Shown here piece by piece: positions 33,401 through 43,691 of a stretch of DNA of 64,000 nt. The notes under the pieces were generated by a model. It saw only the letters and a list, made by a program, of their open reading frames with translations. It searched no databases and was not told the DNA's origin. Position 1 is the first letter of the stretch, and each line of letters opens with the position of its first letter. Made by a program: the position numbers and the translations under genes. The DNA comes from Nigrospora sphaerica (lineage: Eukaryota > Ascomycota > Sordariomycetes > Amphisphaeriales > Apiosporaceae). The stretch spans positions 992,001-1,056,000 of the forward strand of contig JAGVVL010000015.1 of the NCBI GenBank assembly GCA_018287875.1, read 5' to 3'.

Positions 33401-34191
33401 CCTGAACGGCTTCGGGCGGCTTCGACAGGTTTTCGTCAAGGCGACCTGACGGTGAGAGTAGGTGGTAGGATCTGATTTCAAGGTTGGGTGCTCGTCGTTG
33501 ATGGGTCCACGGGGAGGTGGAAAGCCATGGTCGAGTGGAAACCGAACGTGTCGCCTTCGCCTTGAGCAGCTTGGGTGGTGTAGGTTTGAATGACTGTGAG
33601 ACGTCGGTTGACCACCAAGAGGTTCGGGGAAGGAGAAAGTAAACAGGCCCAGGTACGGTAGCTGCACAGCGAAGGCCCGGTACCTGCGCCGGTGCTACTG
33701 TTTACGTGGGATTTCCTGTTGCCTGTCCTGGTTCGGCCCGGAAGGGATTTGAAGGGGGGGGTTGCCACAGCGCAGTCCCACACTCGCCCGGTCTCTCAAG
33801 GAGATGATGACCTTCATGCAGGTGATCAAGGTTCAAGACAGCTCCCCATTCTCGAAGCTTGGTATTGCTCAGAGCGACAGAACCCTTTTCGCCGCGTCCA
33901 TAGAAACAAATTCGGCTGGGGGCGGGATGGGATTGGACAGAGGCAGTGTTGTTTTTTCGGCAGGCTAGTGGGACAGCATCCCAGAAAAATAGACCCCTGT
34001 CGCTAGGTATCGCCCGGGCGGGCTTATCGCTGTTATCAAACACTGAGGGGCCCCAAAAAGTGCCCGAAATTTTGGGGGGCCCTGACTTTTTTGGCGGCGC
34101 CCGCAGTGGCAGCGGAAGGGGAGCGGTCGCAACAACACCATCCCGCCATATCAGAAAAAACACAACCCCAGGTGTGCCCGCAGTCAGAAAG
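33401..34191. other. Divergent promoter region, Ubp1-like (-) and Alb1 (+)
   Basis: 791 bp between the start codons. A long minus-strand frame (33702..34913) runs through it and antisense to Alb1, without family resemblance. There is no repeat or RNA gene. Confidence 0.5.
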
Positions 34192-34790
34192 ATGGTCAAA
34201 GGTGCAATCGGAAAGAGAGGAAAGAAGGGTATGAGCACCCAACTCCCCTTCGTTCCCAAAGCGCCAGTTCCTAACAGCCTGCAGCGGCGCCTTCCAAGCA
34301 CTCGCGCGAGGCGAGGAGAGCCACCTCGCCCGGCATCGACACGGACAAGTCGTTGAAGAACGTCAAGCCGCCTACCAAGACCGTCGAGCACCGCCCCTCC
34401 GTCCTTGCCATCCACCACGGCGCCGGAGTAAGCAAGAAGTCCACGCGCTCGCGAAACCTGAGCTCCAAGGCCCGAAAGAGAGCGGAAGTGGCACAAGATC
34501 GGGCCCTGGCCATCGCGGAGCGCACTGAGCACAAGGTCGCAAAGAGCAAGGGATCGGCCAGAAACATCCAGGGCAGACGGAAAACATGGGACGAAATCAA
34601 CAGGCAGATCCCTGCAGGCGACGGCAAGATGCCTGGAGAGGAGGATGAAGAAGAAGAGGTCGAGGAGGTGTCGGATTTTGATGACGAGATGGGCGACGAA
34701 ACAACCGCCACCAACAACAACCTCGCCGCGGCCGCCTCGGACCCCAGCGCGCCTGTGCCGCCGGTAGTGGACGACGACGAAATTCTGTAG
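34192..34790 (+). CDS. ALB1: Alb1-like ribosome biogenesis factor
   Basis: Two exons, 34192..34228 and 34285..34790, with a 56-bp intron (donor GTATGA, branch CCTAAC, acceptor CTGCAG), give 180 residues. The start reads MVKGAIGKRGKK, and across the splice the frame continues APSKHSREARRATSPGIDTD KS. The core is RPSVLAIHHGAGVSKKS, SSKARKRAEVAQDRALAIAE and RKTWDEINRQ, followed by an acidic tail (EEDEEEEVEEVSDFDDE) ending DDDEIL. HHGAGVSKK and the Arg/Lys-rich helix are typical of Alb1. With Arx1 it rides on the pre-60S particle during nuclear export. The short basic first exon would be missed by a plain open-frame search. Confidence 0.85.
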
Positions 34791-35660
34791 AGCTTGCGTC
34801 TCCATTTTGCTTTGACATGCATGGCGTTTGGGGATATGGGCTATGGAGGAGGCATTGCTGCAAAATACCGGGTCTCCGTCTCGTTCCGTTTTTGTGTAAC
34901 TCGTGGCACACACTCAGCGACCAGCATGTCGCCTACGCCCCCCGATGTTAGGGCCGGCTGTAAACTGCATGTACCTGTCACACCAGCCATCGCGAGTACG
35001 ATGAATTTCCGTAGCTCTACTTGCGTGATAGCTTGAGCTGGTTACAAGTATCTCGGCACCTCGAAGCCGGACTGCCCTCAGAAGGGCACTCAATTCCCTT
35101 GGACAGGCCATACTAAAGATTCATACTCTTGTCGAAAACATTCGGATTTATCATATCCCTTCCCCGTTCAAGCAAAATAGTTGCTGAGGACTACGAAACT
35201 CATCAATGCCATACGACCCTAAGGAGCCCTCTTTGTAGATACATACGTACCTACATACATACATGCCTATTAATGTAAAGGTACATCTACATCTGTCTTA
35301 GTACATGTTTCCAGCCCGTCAAGAATGGGTCCTTTCGCTATTCTACCACGGTGGGGCTGACATGGATATGCCCCACGAATGTTGCTCTAGCGTGACTGCA
35401 TCCCTGCAAACCCGCTAGATACGTTATGTACTGCCATCCGTGCCACTGCCGTTTGACTTCAATTCCTGGTTCCGAATAATCTCAACATCACGTTATTCCA
35501 TTTTGCCGAACACAGCTCAGCAGCGATCCGGTCTCAACGAGCGATCGTGTTTCCTATTACCGACGTTTTTTCCTCAGCAAAAGTATCACGACGCTACGAT
35601 CCTGCAGCCCGTGTCCCCTCATCATCCACCGAACACGATCGCGACAAAACACCGCCCAAG
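34791..35660. other. Intergenic region with TACATA/TACCTA tract
   Basis: 870 bp between two + genes. Near 35236..35300 there is an imperfect TACA/TACC tract (GATACATACGTACCTACATA and onward). No gene is seen. The last 120 bp are the presumed KIN17 leader. Confidence 0.5.
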
Positions 35661-36735
35661 ATGCCGAAAGCAGAGGTTGGCTCGGCCAAGCATCTGGCCA
35701 ACAAGATGAAGTCTAAGGGCCTGCAGCGGCTTCGATGGTACTGCCAGGTTTGCGAAAAGCAGTGCCGCGATGAGAACGGCTTCAAGGTAAGTCGCGTCCT
35801 AAGCCTCGCGCCATCACGCGCTCCACTGCTGACTTTTATCCCAGATGCATACCCAAAGCGAGTCGCACGTGCGCCAGATGCTCGTCGTCGGAGAGGATCC
35901 CAAGAAAGTCATTCGAGAATACTCACACCAGTTCCAGCGCGACTTTCTGCAACTACTGAAAACCAGCCACGGCGAAAAGTCCGTCCAGATCAACCAATTC
36001 TACCAAACCTACATCGCCAACAAAGAACACATCCACATGAACAGCACGACATGGCCGAGTCTGACAGAGTTTGCAAAGCACCTGGGTCGCGAGGGCATTT
36101 GCCGTGTGGAAGAAAATGAAAAGGGGATCCACGTCGCCTGGATCGACGACTCTCCAGAGGCCATGCGCCGAAGGGAGGCCATCAAGAGGAAGGAAATGCA
36201 GGACAAGGGCGACGAGGAGCGCGAGCAGCGCATGATCCGCGAGCAGATTAAGCGCGCGAAGAAGGACGCCGAATCCAAGGGCGTCCACGATGACGAGGAC
36301 GCCGAGGGGCGAGTGTTGCAGAGAAACGAAGGCGATAAGGTCAAGCTGTCGTTTGGCGCGAAGCCAGCAACACCGGCGGCGCCCACAGGACCCCCGAAAG
36401 ATCTGTCCCCGAAACCATCCGACACCCCGGAAGGCACACAAGACGCCACCCCCGAGGCGTCGGCAGCGGCCGAACCCAAGGAGCCTGTGTCCGCCCCGCC
36501 CGCGGCCGCGCCAGTGTCACTAAAGATGACGGCGAAGCCCCAGCCCAAGAACGTTTTTGCGGCCGCCAAGAAGAACGCCCTCACGGGGGGCGCCAAAAAG
36601 CCGTCACCTTTTCAGCAGCCGAAGAAAATGAGCGAGGCGGAGCGCATCATGAAAGAGGAAATGGAGCGGAGTAAGAAACGACCTGGATCGGGGTTCGGTG
36701 GTTTCTCCATGAACAAAAAACAGCGGAACGACTGA
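35661..36735 (+). CDS. KIN17: KIN17-like zinc-finger DNA/RNA-binding protein
   Basis: Two exons, 35661..35786 and 35845..36735, with a 58-bp intron (donor GTAAGT, acceptor TCCCAG), encode 338 residues. A C2H2-type finger uses C28, C31, H44 and H50 (WYCQVCEKQCRDENGFK then MHTQSESH). The intron falls exactly inside the finger after Lys42. The winged-helix-like core follows: FQRDFLQLLKTSHGEKSVQI, NQFYQTYIANKEHIHMNSTT and WPSLTEFAKHLGREGICRVE. Then come GIHVAWIDDSPEAMRRREAI and a charged coiled coil. KIN17 family proteins act in the nucleus in splicing (C complex), replication and DNA damage responses. Metazoan KIN17 has C-terminal SH3-like and KOW domains. Here the tail is Ala/Pro-rich and ends in a basic GFGGFSMNKKQRND, so those domains are absent, as is usual for the fungal form. 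Confidence 0.93.
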
Positions 36736-37288
36736 TCTACGGATTTTCCATGCCCGTATTCTTCGCGTTGGGTGGGTTTAAACTGCACCCTCCCCCAAAA
36801 ACCCTGGGTCTGGGCCAGATGTCCGACTGACTCTGGCTGCTGGTTTGATGCGGCCACAGACGTTGTTTCACCATTTGAGCACGGTTCCCTCTTATATGAT
36901 ACCCCCGCGCCGCCATGGGAGTGGATGCATGGCATTATTGAGGAAGAAGCACGAGTATTTGAACGGCATATGACAGATGACGGTTTTGGAGCATGAGTGG
37001 TCGACCTCGAGGATACATGCCCACAGATCGCTCAATATGCGGTGGCCTATGGTGCTGGTTTCTCACGGCTATATCATCACCAACTTAGCATATCATCCAT
37101 GGCATCAAGCATGATTCGAAACCGACGGTTTTTGCTTGCGGTTCTTCGTACCTTTTGAAACCAGACCAAAGCGAAAATGCCATACACGTGCTGTCTATGT
37201 CTATATCTGATTCTGCGCCAATGACTTTCTACTCCAGGGGTATCCTCATCAGGGGCGGCTCGAGGCGGCCCCTTTTTAATCGCTCAAA
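36736..37288. other. Intergenic region between convergent genes
   Basis: 553 bp between the KIN17 (+) and CobW-type (-) stop codons. Nothing recognisable. Confidence 0.5.
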
Positions 37289-38389
37289 TCACGCAATCTT
37301 GGTCACGGAAAGCTCTCCTTTCTCACTTCCCGCCAGCTCCAGGAAACCGCCCCCCTCCAACTTGGCTTTCCACTTCCGGGCGGCGTCCCGCGCAAGAATC
37401 AAAGTCATCCGAAGGGCAAAGTCGTCGCTCGAGCTGTGCTCGTTGGTCTCGGCCGGCAGCGGCGTGAAAGTCCAGCGGCCAAAGGCCCAATTGAGGATGT
37501 ACCGGGTCGGGGGGTGCGGCGGCGTGGGTACCGACTCGTCCTCGCCCGAGCTCCGGACGGTAGTGGCGGCCGTCAGCACCGACTTGATGCGGTAGACCTC
37601 GTCCTTGGGGGCGGCGTTGAGCAGGGCCATCAGCTTGGCCGAGTCGACGGCGGCGTCCTCGGGGCCCTGGAGCGAGACGGAGAGCACCTCGACCTCGGTC
37701 TGGTGGTCATGGCCGTGCTCGTGGTTGGCGCCCACGTTGGCGGCCAGGGCGGCGTCGTCGGTCAGCGTCCGGGCGAGGCCGCCGTCGAGGCCGAAGAGGA
37801 CATCAACGGGGACGCGGCCCTTGTCGCTCTTGACCCAGGCAACGTCGACCTCGAGGTCGCCGACGCGGTCCAGCACGTCGTCAAAGCGGCGCTCGTCGCA
37901 CGTCTCCCACTTGTTGAAGACGATGAGGTCGGTGTAGCGGGCCTGGATGCGGGCCGTGTAGCTCGTGTCCTCGTAGCCCTTCCAGTTCTCGACGTCGATG
38001 ACGCTGACGACGCCGTCGAGGGCGTAGCGGCCGCCCGTCTCGCGGGCCAGGCGGTTGATCTCGATGGCCAGCGTCGCGGGAAAGGCCGAGCCCGACGTCT
38101 CGATGACGATGCGGTCGGGCTGCACGGTGCGCGACAGCTCGGCCAGGGCCTCGGAGAGCTGGCCCACCAGGTTGCAGCAGATGCAGCCGTTGAGCATCTC
38201 CTGCACGCCCGAAATGGCCGACGACTGGGCCAGCTGGCTGTCGACGGCCAGGTCACCAAACTCATTCTTCAGCAGCGCGAGCTTGTATCGAGGGTTGGCG
38301 GCGCGCAGCTGCGGAACGAGGTTGAGCAGGATGGTGGTCTTGCCGGAGCCCAGGAAGCCCGTGACGATGGTGATAGGGATGGGCGCCAT
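37289..38389 (-). CDS. CobW/COG0523 (G3E) GTPase, putative metal chaperone
   Basis: Single exon, 366 residues. The Walker A motif GFLGSGKTT is at 11-19. The CxCC metal motif of the family appears as NGCICC (C69, C71, C72). A switch II-type stretch IVIETSGSAFP follows at about 95-104, with DVENW at 132-136. The base-recognition motif is NKWE (159-162) rather than the canonical NKxD. A His-rich NHEHGHDH stretch (222-229) separates the GTPase half from the CobW C-terminal domain (YRIKSVL, YILNWAFGRWTFTPL). G3E proteins deliver metals such as zinc, cobalt or nickel; ZNG1 activates methionine aminopeptidase in eukaryotes. CxCC and the His stretch fit metal transfer here, but the target cannot be told. 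It is divergent from the 118-aa gene. Confidence 0.88.
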   Translation of the reverse strand: MAPIPITIVTGFLGSGKTTILLNLVPQLRAANPRYKLALLKNEFGDLAVDSQLAQSSAISGVQEMLNGCICCNLVGQLSEALAELSRTVQPDRIVIETSGSAFPATLAIEINRLARETGGRYALDGVVSVIDVENWKGYEDTSYTARIQARYTDLIVFNKWETCDERRFDDVLDRVGDLEVDVAWVKSDKGRVPVDVLFGLDGGLARTLTDDAALAANVGANHEHGHDHQTEVEVLSVSLQGPEDAAVDSAKLMALLNAAPKDEVYRIKSVLTAATTVRSSGEDESVPTPPHPPTRYILNWAFGRWTFTPLPAETNEHSSSDDFALRMTLILARDAARKWKAKLEGGGFLELAGSEKGELSVTKIA

Positions 38390-39280
38390 CTTGGGGGCGG
38401 GTGTCGATGGTCAGCCGAGGCCGGATGAGTCGGGGCAGGACCGGGTTTCTCGACGGAGACGAAGGGATGGTATGCAACGCGGTGCGAAATGCGGAACGAC
38501 AACGGCGGTGCGGAGAATGGAGGTCGTAAGTTGTGGGCAAGTGGTCGTAAGAGTTCTAGTCGGTTAGAGTTGTTGTCGCATGCGCTCGGTTCCATCCGTT
38601 CTCAACGTCGCATAACCTCCCTACAATTTGTATACACTTGACGTATAGGATCCATTGTTACCTAGTCCGGTATCCAATCCGTAGCCCGGAAAAGGTGTAC
38701 GGAACACGGGAATCCCGCAGCTGCGATTCCCGCCGTGAGGCTTATCGCAGCGAGGGGCAATTGCGAAAAATAACTTATCTTAGCGTCCTTTTCCAGGGCC
38801 CTGCGACGATCGATCTATGGCTTCCCAAGCTTCATCCCACCGGCTCGAGGGCAGGGGAGACGCGAATGACGTAGAGTTACGACGCGCAAGCCACCCAATC
38901 ATTGCCAAGTTTTCCAGGTGCTGTGATTGCCGGTTAACCGGCAGCCAACCCCGCTGCGAGGGTGTCGTGAATGACCAGTCCGCCATGCGTATATTCACAA
39001 GGTGTCCAGCGAGGCATGTCCGTGCCTCGTGACCCTATTGTAACATGAGGGCAACGGGTGCTTCATTCTTTTGGTCTTATGTTCTTCACCCAGTTTAAAT
39101 TCTTCTTACTGGTCGCCTCGCCTCGCTCAGCAACGCGCTTTTAGACATAGGCGGACGAAGAGCTGTAGCCATTCCATCTGTCGTACCTGGCCCGTCATTA
39201 CGGCCCAAACTTCAAAAGGGGCCAACTTACCACCTCGCTTGTTCCCATTTCTATCTAAGCCGAGTCGTCTACCCTACACC
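38390..39280. other. Divergent promoter region, CobW-type (-) and 118-aa gene (+)
   Basis: 891 bp with no recognised gene or element. Confidence 0.5.
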
Positions 39281-39703
39281 ATGTCATCCACCAGGGAGAG
39301 CGCCGCCCAGCCCGTACAGCCACAGCCCACTTACAAGGAGCTGCTGGACAGGAAAGCCGCCGAAGCCCGCAACCCGGATGCCGGCAAGGAGCCGGAACCG
39401 AGTCTGGTAGAAAAAGGTACGGCCCGAGACTCCTGTATTGCTTACGAGGTGGGGAGTCCATGTGCTCAATCTTCGCTCGCAGTGGCCGAGACGGTCACCG
39501 ACTACATCCCGGCAGCGGCCAAGGTTCTGGGTACCGAAACCAAAGAGGTGAGGGAGGAGAGAGAGAGGAAAGCGGCGGCAGAACGACAGGCCGTCCAAGC
39601 AGCTGGGGCTCCGGAGCGTCCCCATCATGACGAGAAAATCGAGGAGTTCCTGAAAGAGCAGCACAGGAGCATAAAGGGGCAAAACGACAAGCTGAACTTT
39701 TGA
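39281..39703 (+). CDS. Conserved-looking small protein of unknown function (118 aa)
   Basis: Two exons, 39281..39416 and 39483..39703, with a 66-bp intron (donor GTACGG, acceptor CGCAG), encode 118 residues. It starts MSSTRESAAQP, then QPTYKELLDRKAAEARNP and SLVEK. After the splice it continues VAETVTDYIPAAAKVLGTET, then a charged helix (EVREERERKAAAERQ) and a C terminus APERPHHDEKIEEFLKEQHR. No signal peptide or membrane span is seen. The mixed amphipathic helix and ERPHHDEKIEEFLKEQHRS tail remind me of small uncharacterised proteins found across filamentous ascomycetes, but I cannot name a family. The intact frame across the intron supports a real gene. Confidence 0.7.
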   Translation: MSSTRESAAQPVQPQPTYKELLDRKAAEARNPDAGKEPEPSLVEKGTARDSCIAYEVGSPCAQSSLAVAETVTDYIPAAAKVLGTETKEVREERERKAAAERQAVQAAGAPERPHHDEKIEEFLKEQHRSIKGQNDKLNF

Positions 39704-40577
39704 TGCCGGACGGCCCAGCCACCTCTGGCACCAAACACGCTCCTGTGCCTGCTCGGTACATAGGCTGGGGGCGGCTGCAAGGCGGGGCCTTTTCAGAAAC
39801 TGTTCCTAACCTGAGCTCGCGTCCAACTGACTATTGATTTTACATACGTACCTGTCTCTTGTCCGAGTGTTACGTGCCTACACGTGAAGCGGGCCGTTTC
39901 TACCAAGCATTGCCCGGAGTGTCCTTCAGAGAGCGGCGAGAGGACAAGACGGTCTCCTATAAAAGCTTACTTTGCTTGACAGGAAACACCGGAAAGCGAG
40001 GCGCCAACAGATGCCTTGGCGGTCGATAGTCGAGACGGTATCGGTGCTAGCTTCTCATCAGCCGTCCCATGCTCGCTGGGTGTCACGGTTCCCGTCCGAA
40101 AATCAACGGGTGACAAAAACTCCGCAGTAAGGAGCTCGACAGCCTTGACATGAAACTGACCTGCCTGTAGGAGATCGATCCATGCAACCAAGCGTGACAC
40201 ATAGCTAAGCTTTCGGTAGGGCAACCGCCCACCGCGAACGGCCCTATGGAAATCGGCTTCATGGGCTGAACCGCAGGGGAGGGGCGAGTCTCGGAGGTGC
40301 TTTTCCATAAACCCGCCAGTATCGTGTATTTGCTGTGGTTTGTTCGTACCTCTTATCTGTACATGTGTAGTCACGTAGAAGTCCCGGCGGGTTGTCTGAA
40401 CGTGCCGGTCAGAAACTTTGGTGCTTACCTCCCGGCGCAGCGCGGGCGCAGCGGCAGCAGCGGACCCGTTTTGCCAGTCTCAAGGTATATAGGTCGCTCA
40501 AGAAGGCACAAACTCCCCAAGCCTCATCGTGGATCCGGACCCCGCATCCGGAGCCGACTTACAACTATCTTGGCAAC
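39704..40577. other. Intergenic region
   Basis: 874 bp between the 118-aa gene and the candidate orphan gene. TATATAGG at 40486..40493 could be the TATA box of the latter. No other feature is seen. Confidence 0.45.
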
Positions 40578-41069
40578 ATGGGAGGCAAGGAAGAAGCGAC
40601 CAAGGAATTAGAAGCCGGAGACGGTGGCCCCCACGTCCGCACTGCGGCGCTCCTGGCTCCCCTGCTGGCTTATGAGGGAGAAGAACGCGCGAGGAAAGGA
40701 AACGAACGGTTTCAAAAACTTTACAAGAAGGAGTTTTCCAATGTAAGTGTCTTGTTATGTCCGCATAGCAGCACCCTGGTTGTATAGCACCCGCCCGACT
40801 TCGGCGACGAGCTGCGCATCGAAGCTGTACTTTTCCCCCCTCTTCCGCGTTACCGCCCCCCCTCGCAACCCCCGAAGCCGAGCCCGGGTACACTTGGGCA
40901 ACCCTTTGTCTCGGTCGATGCTGACCCGGCGGCTCAAAAGGAAATCGGCCAGATAGGTCCTGCCCTCGCCCCGACACGCGCAAGCTTACGTCGCCTTAGC
41001 AACGACGCGCTCATCGCCACTGCAGAGCACCAGCACTTAAACAGTGACGCAGCTGCACCAAAGCTATAG
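40578..41069 (+). CDS. Candidate orphan gene, 148 aa, two exons
   Basis: The ATG at 40578 opens a charged, clearly amphipathic frame (MGGKEEATKELEAGDG, HVRTAALLAPLLAYEGEERA, RFQKLYKKEFSN) up to a GTAAGT donor at 40743. Joining at TATAG (40787) restores the frame at 40788. It then stays open for 93 more codons, reading HPPDFGDELRIEAVLFPPLP, a Pro-rich stretch and a helical end (TRASLRRLSNDALIATAEHQ). The stop is at 41067..41069. A TATA box lies 85-92 bp before the ATG. The intron would be only 45 bp with no clear branch site, and the family is unknown, so this remains a hypothesis. The opposite strand has a 161-codon frame with poorer composition. Confidence 0.38.
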
Positions 41070-41724
41070 GGCGACGCACCGGAGGTGGTGGCGTGGGAAA
41101 GGGAGTACTAGGCAGAAAACAGCTGGCTTCTTCATGTTTGGCTCCAACTGGGTGTCAAGGTTTGCCCCTTTGTCGAATCCTGTAGGGATTCGGGCGAAGG
41201 TGCCGCGGAGTCGGAGAAATCGTCTGGCGTCGCGGGGTTCGTACGGCACGAGTCACCTCGATGACTGTTCTGAACGGCGGCAAAATCCATCTTTGCTGCA
41301 ATATCTTCTGCGATTGCATTAACTCATATAACAGCCATCAATTCCACTCCAGACTTAAGACGTCCACCGTGGAGGAGGCCAGCTGACCCAGGGCGCGAAA
41401 GACAATACCTCAAAGGATCTGCCCGCAGTCCCAATCTGTTGGTAAAATCGCAACGAGGTGTGAAGGCGCTGCGTCATTAAGAATGGCTGTCGTAGTTGTG
41501 ATACCACCACTTCTGTCTATGATGCTAGACATTTTACAAATATGGTACATTTACACCGGCCTTGTTTGCGGGCTGTCATGGGACAGCCGTATCCGACCAA
41601 GGCTCAATTTTGGTAGATAACATGTACCTCGTCCCATGCAGTCGAAACCAGATGTGCGACCCCATACATGGGACCATCGCCCTCCGTCTTCCCCCAAGCC
41701 AGCCCCCAGAGAGCTCGCACCGCT
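41070..41724. other. Intergenic region, nothing recognised
   Basis: 655 bp downstream of the mL38 stop codon (minus gene) and of the candidate orphan gene. No coding signal. Confidence 0.45.
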
Positions 41725-43191
41725 TTAATTCCTTGGCCGGGGCAGACCACGGATTCTCTGCGTGTACTTCCACAAGCTCTTGTACTTGGGCTTCTGTCGC
41801 TTGATTTCCCATCCACGCAGCCTCTTCTCGGGCTTGAGAGAGTGCACACGCGCGTGCTTGAACTCAATGTCAGCACCGGGCATGCCGGCACGCTCCATGA
41901 CGCCGGCCGTGCCCTCGTCCCAGACGGTACGGAAGATGTTGAAGCCCACGGGGGTAAGACCAAACTTGTCCCGGAAGCTCTTCATGCTGAAGCCGTCACG
42001 GCCACGGTAGAGCTCCCTGAGCTTCTCAACATCCAGCTTCTGGCCCGGCTTCTGCTCGAGGATGAAGACGGAGAGGCGGTGGTAAGGGGCGCCCTTTTGC
42101 GAGAAGGCTGGGAGCCAAGGCACGGCCAGTTCGGTCTGCTTGTTGACCTTGCTCAGGGGCAGCGATGTGTTGTTGGGAGAGATGGGCACGTTGGCCGCGA
42201 GGTAGTGGCAGCGGCGGTCGAAGCTGTCCGTCTCGGCGTTGGGGACATCCGAATCCATGACGACTACCGACACGAGGCGCTCGCCGGGGGTAAAGAACTG
42301 AACCCTCAGGCGGGGCGGCTGCTCGCTGACCAGACTCTCGATGATCTCTCCGGGGACGACCTTGCGTCGGCGGAAGTACATCTGCACGTCAACCACGGGC
42401 TCAAACTTGGGGAGGACGTCAGGCACGATGTTGAGTTGCTCGATACGCTGCTTGATGATGCGGTAAGGGTAGCCCTTCCACACGCGCTCGGCGAGGAAGC
42501 GGTAGATGGGCTTGTCCATATCGCCTAGCAGATCGGGTCAGAGAGCATTCGCAAGGGTATCAGGCGACGGAGTGTGGGGCTTACCCAGGCCGTCCTCGAA
42601 CCGCCGCTTCACAATGGGATCGTTAATATCAGCGAGAACCTTGAGCTCCTCGATATGTTTCCGCAAGCTGGCCAGTCGCAGGTCCTTCTTGGCCTGACCA
42701 CCGGGGAGCTGGTCGGCGGGGGTGGCCTCCAGCCTCTGGACCTTGGCAATCTCCTTGGAGATGGCCTGGAGCTTCTCCTTGCGATCTTCCTGCAGAACCT
42801 GACGGGCCTCCTGGAAGCATTGGTACGGCAACTGCTCAAACGGCACGTTCTGCGAGGTCTGGATGGCAGCTCGACGACGCCGCGAACCGATCGGCGGGGT
42901 GCCCCTCCGCACCAGGCGCATTTCGTTCCATTTTCCGACGGCCGTGTCCCGGTCCAGCTTGCTCTGGGGTTTGGGGGCCTCCTTGGTGGTGTCGGCGGCG
43001 GTTGAGCTCGGCGGCGGCACCTCGGACGCGGGAGGCGTGTTGGTAGTCGTCGAGGAGGACAGCGACTGGGGCCTCTCCTGCTCCCGGCGGATGGCGCCCT
43101 GGCTGAAGGGACGGACGAAGGGCAGGAAGACTCGGTCTGGTCGCAAAGACCGGGCGACGATGGGTCTTGCGACCCGCTGACAGCTCGACAT
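41725..43191 (-). CDS. MRPL35: Mitochondrial large ribosomal subunit protein mL38 (yeast MRPL35), PEBP-like
   Basis: Two exons, 43191..42585 and 42524..41725, with a 60-bp intron (donor GTAAGC, acceptor TGCTAG), encode 468 residues. The first 30 residues are Arg/Ser/Val-rich without acids (MSSCQRVARPIVARSLRPDR), a likely mitochondrial presequence. A Pro/Ser/Thr-rich linker and helical region follow (KWNEMRLVRRGTPPIGSRRR). The C-terminal half is a phosphatidylethanolamine-binding-protein-like fold: VDVQMYFRRRKVVPGEI, RLRVQFFTPGERLVSVVVMD, CHYLAANVPIS and PYHRLSVFILEQKPGQKLDV. It closes with a basic tail (KYKSLWKYTQRIRGLPRPRN). The order N-terminal extension, PEBP domain and basic tail is that of fungal mL38, located at the central protuberance of the mitoribosome. 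It is head to head with uL4m. Confidence 0.92.
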
Positions 43192-43691
43192 GGCCGGCCT
43201 GGTGGTTTACGGGGGCACGCGAAGACGTGAAGCCTGACTTATCGATGCAGCATCCGATCGTCGGTTGGCGCTGTCCAACTTTTTTGCAAGCCACGGGAGC
43301 TCCAAGGCGCTACCGAACGGCCGACCGACACGGGCCGGGGAGTCCCAGGCCCCACAAAACTGCCCTTCGTCCCTCCCAGCCAGCATACGACAACATTATT
43401 GGGCCCTCTCACTGGCGGAGCCCTGAAGGCCCTGTAGCCCAGTGCAGCCCACCACCGCTGGCCCCGCCCCAGACGTCCGCCCACCACCGCAGCAGCAGCT
43501 TCTGCTGCTGTTACGGCTTTCGCAGTTGCGGCCGCCCTCCGCTCGGCGGCCCCGCTAGCACCTGCGCCGACGCCAATGTACAATTTTCCCAAGCCTCCAG
43601 CCTGTTCCGTCACGACGAGGCCACTCCATCCCGAGTATCGCCAACCCGCACCCGCCCCAACGAGGCTGCCCGATCCCCAGTTCCTGCAGCA
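43192..43691. promoter_or_regulatory. 500-bp bidirectional promoter between two mitoribosomal protein genes
   Basis: This is the only DNA between the mL38 (-) and uL4m (+) start codons. It has ATTGG at 43398..43402 (CCAAT on the minus strand, about 200 bp from mL38) and CCAAT at 43573..43577 (115 bp before uL4m). CCAAT is bound by the Hap/CBC complex, which activates mitochondrial genes in fungi. Open frames crossing it have poor composition. Confidence 0.5.

Noticed and set aside
33702..34913. 403-codon minus-strand frame antisense to Alb1
   Set aside because: The Alb1 frame on the + strand is recognisable and spliced. The antisense frame is low-complexity and crosses a promoter region.
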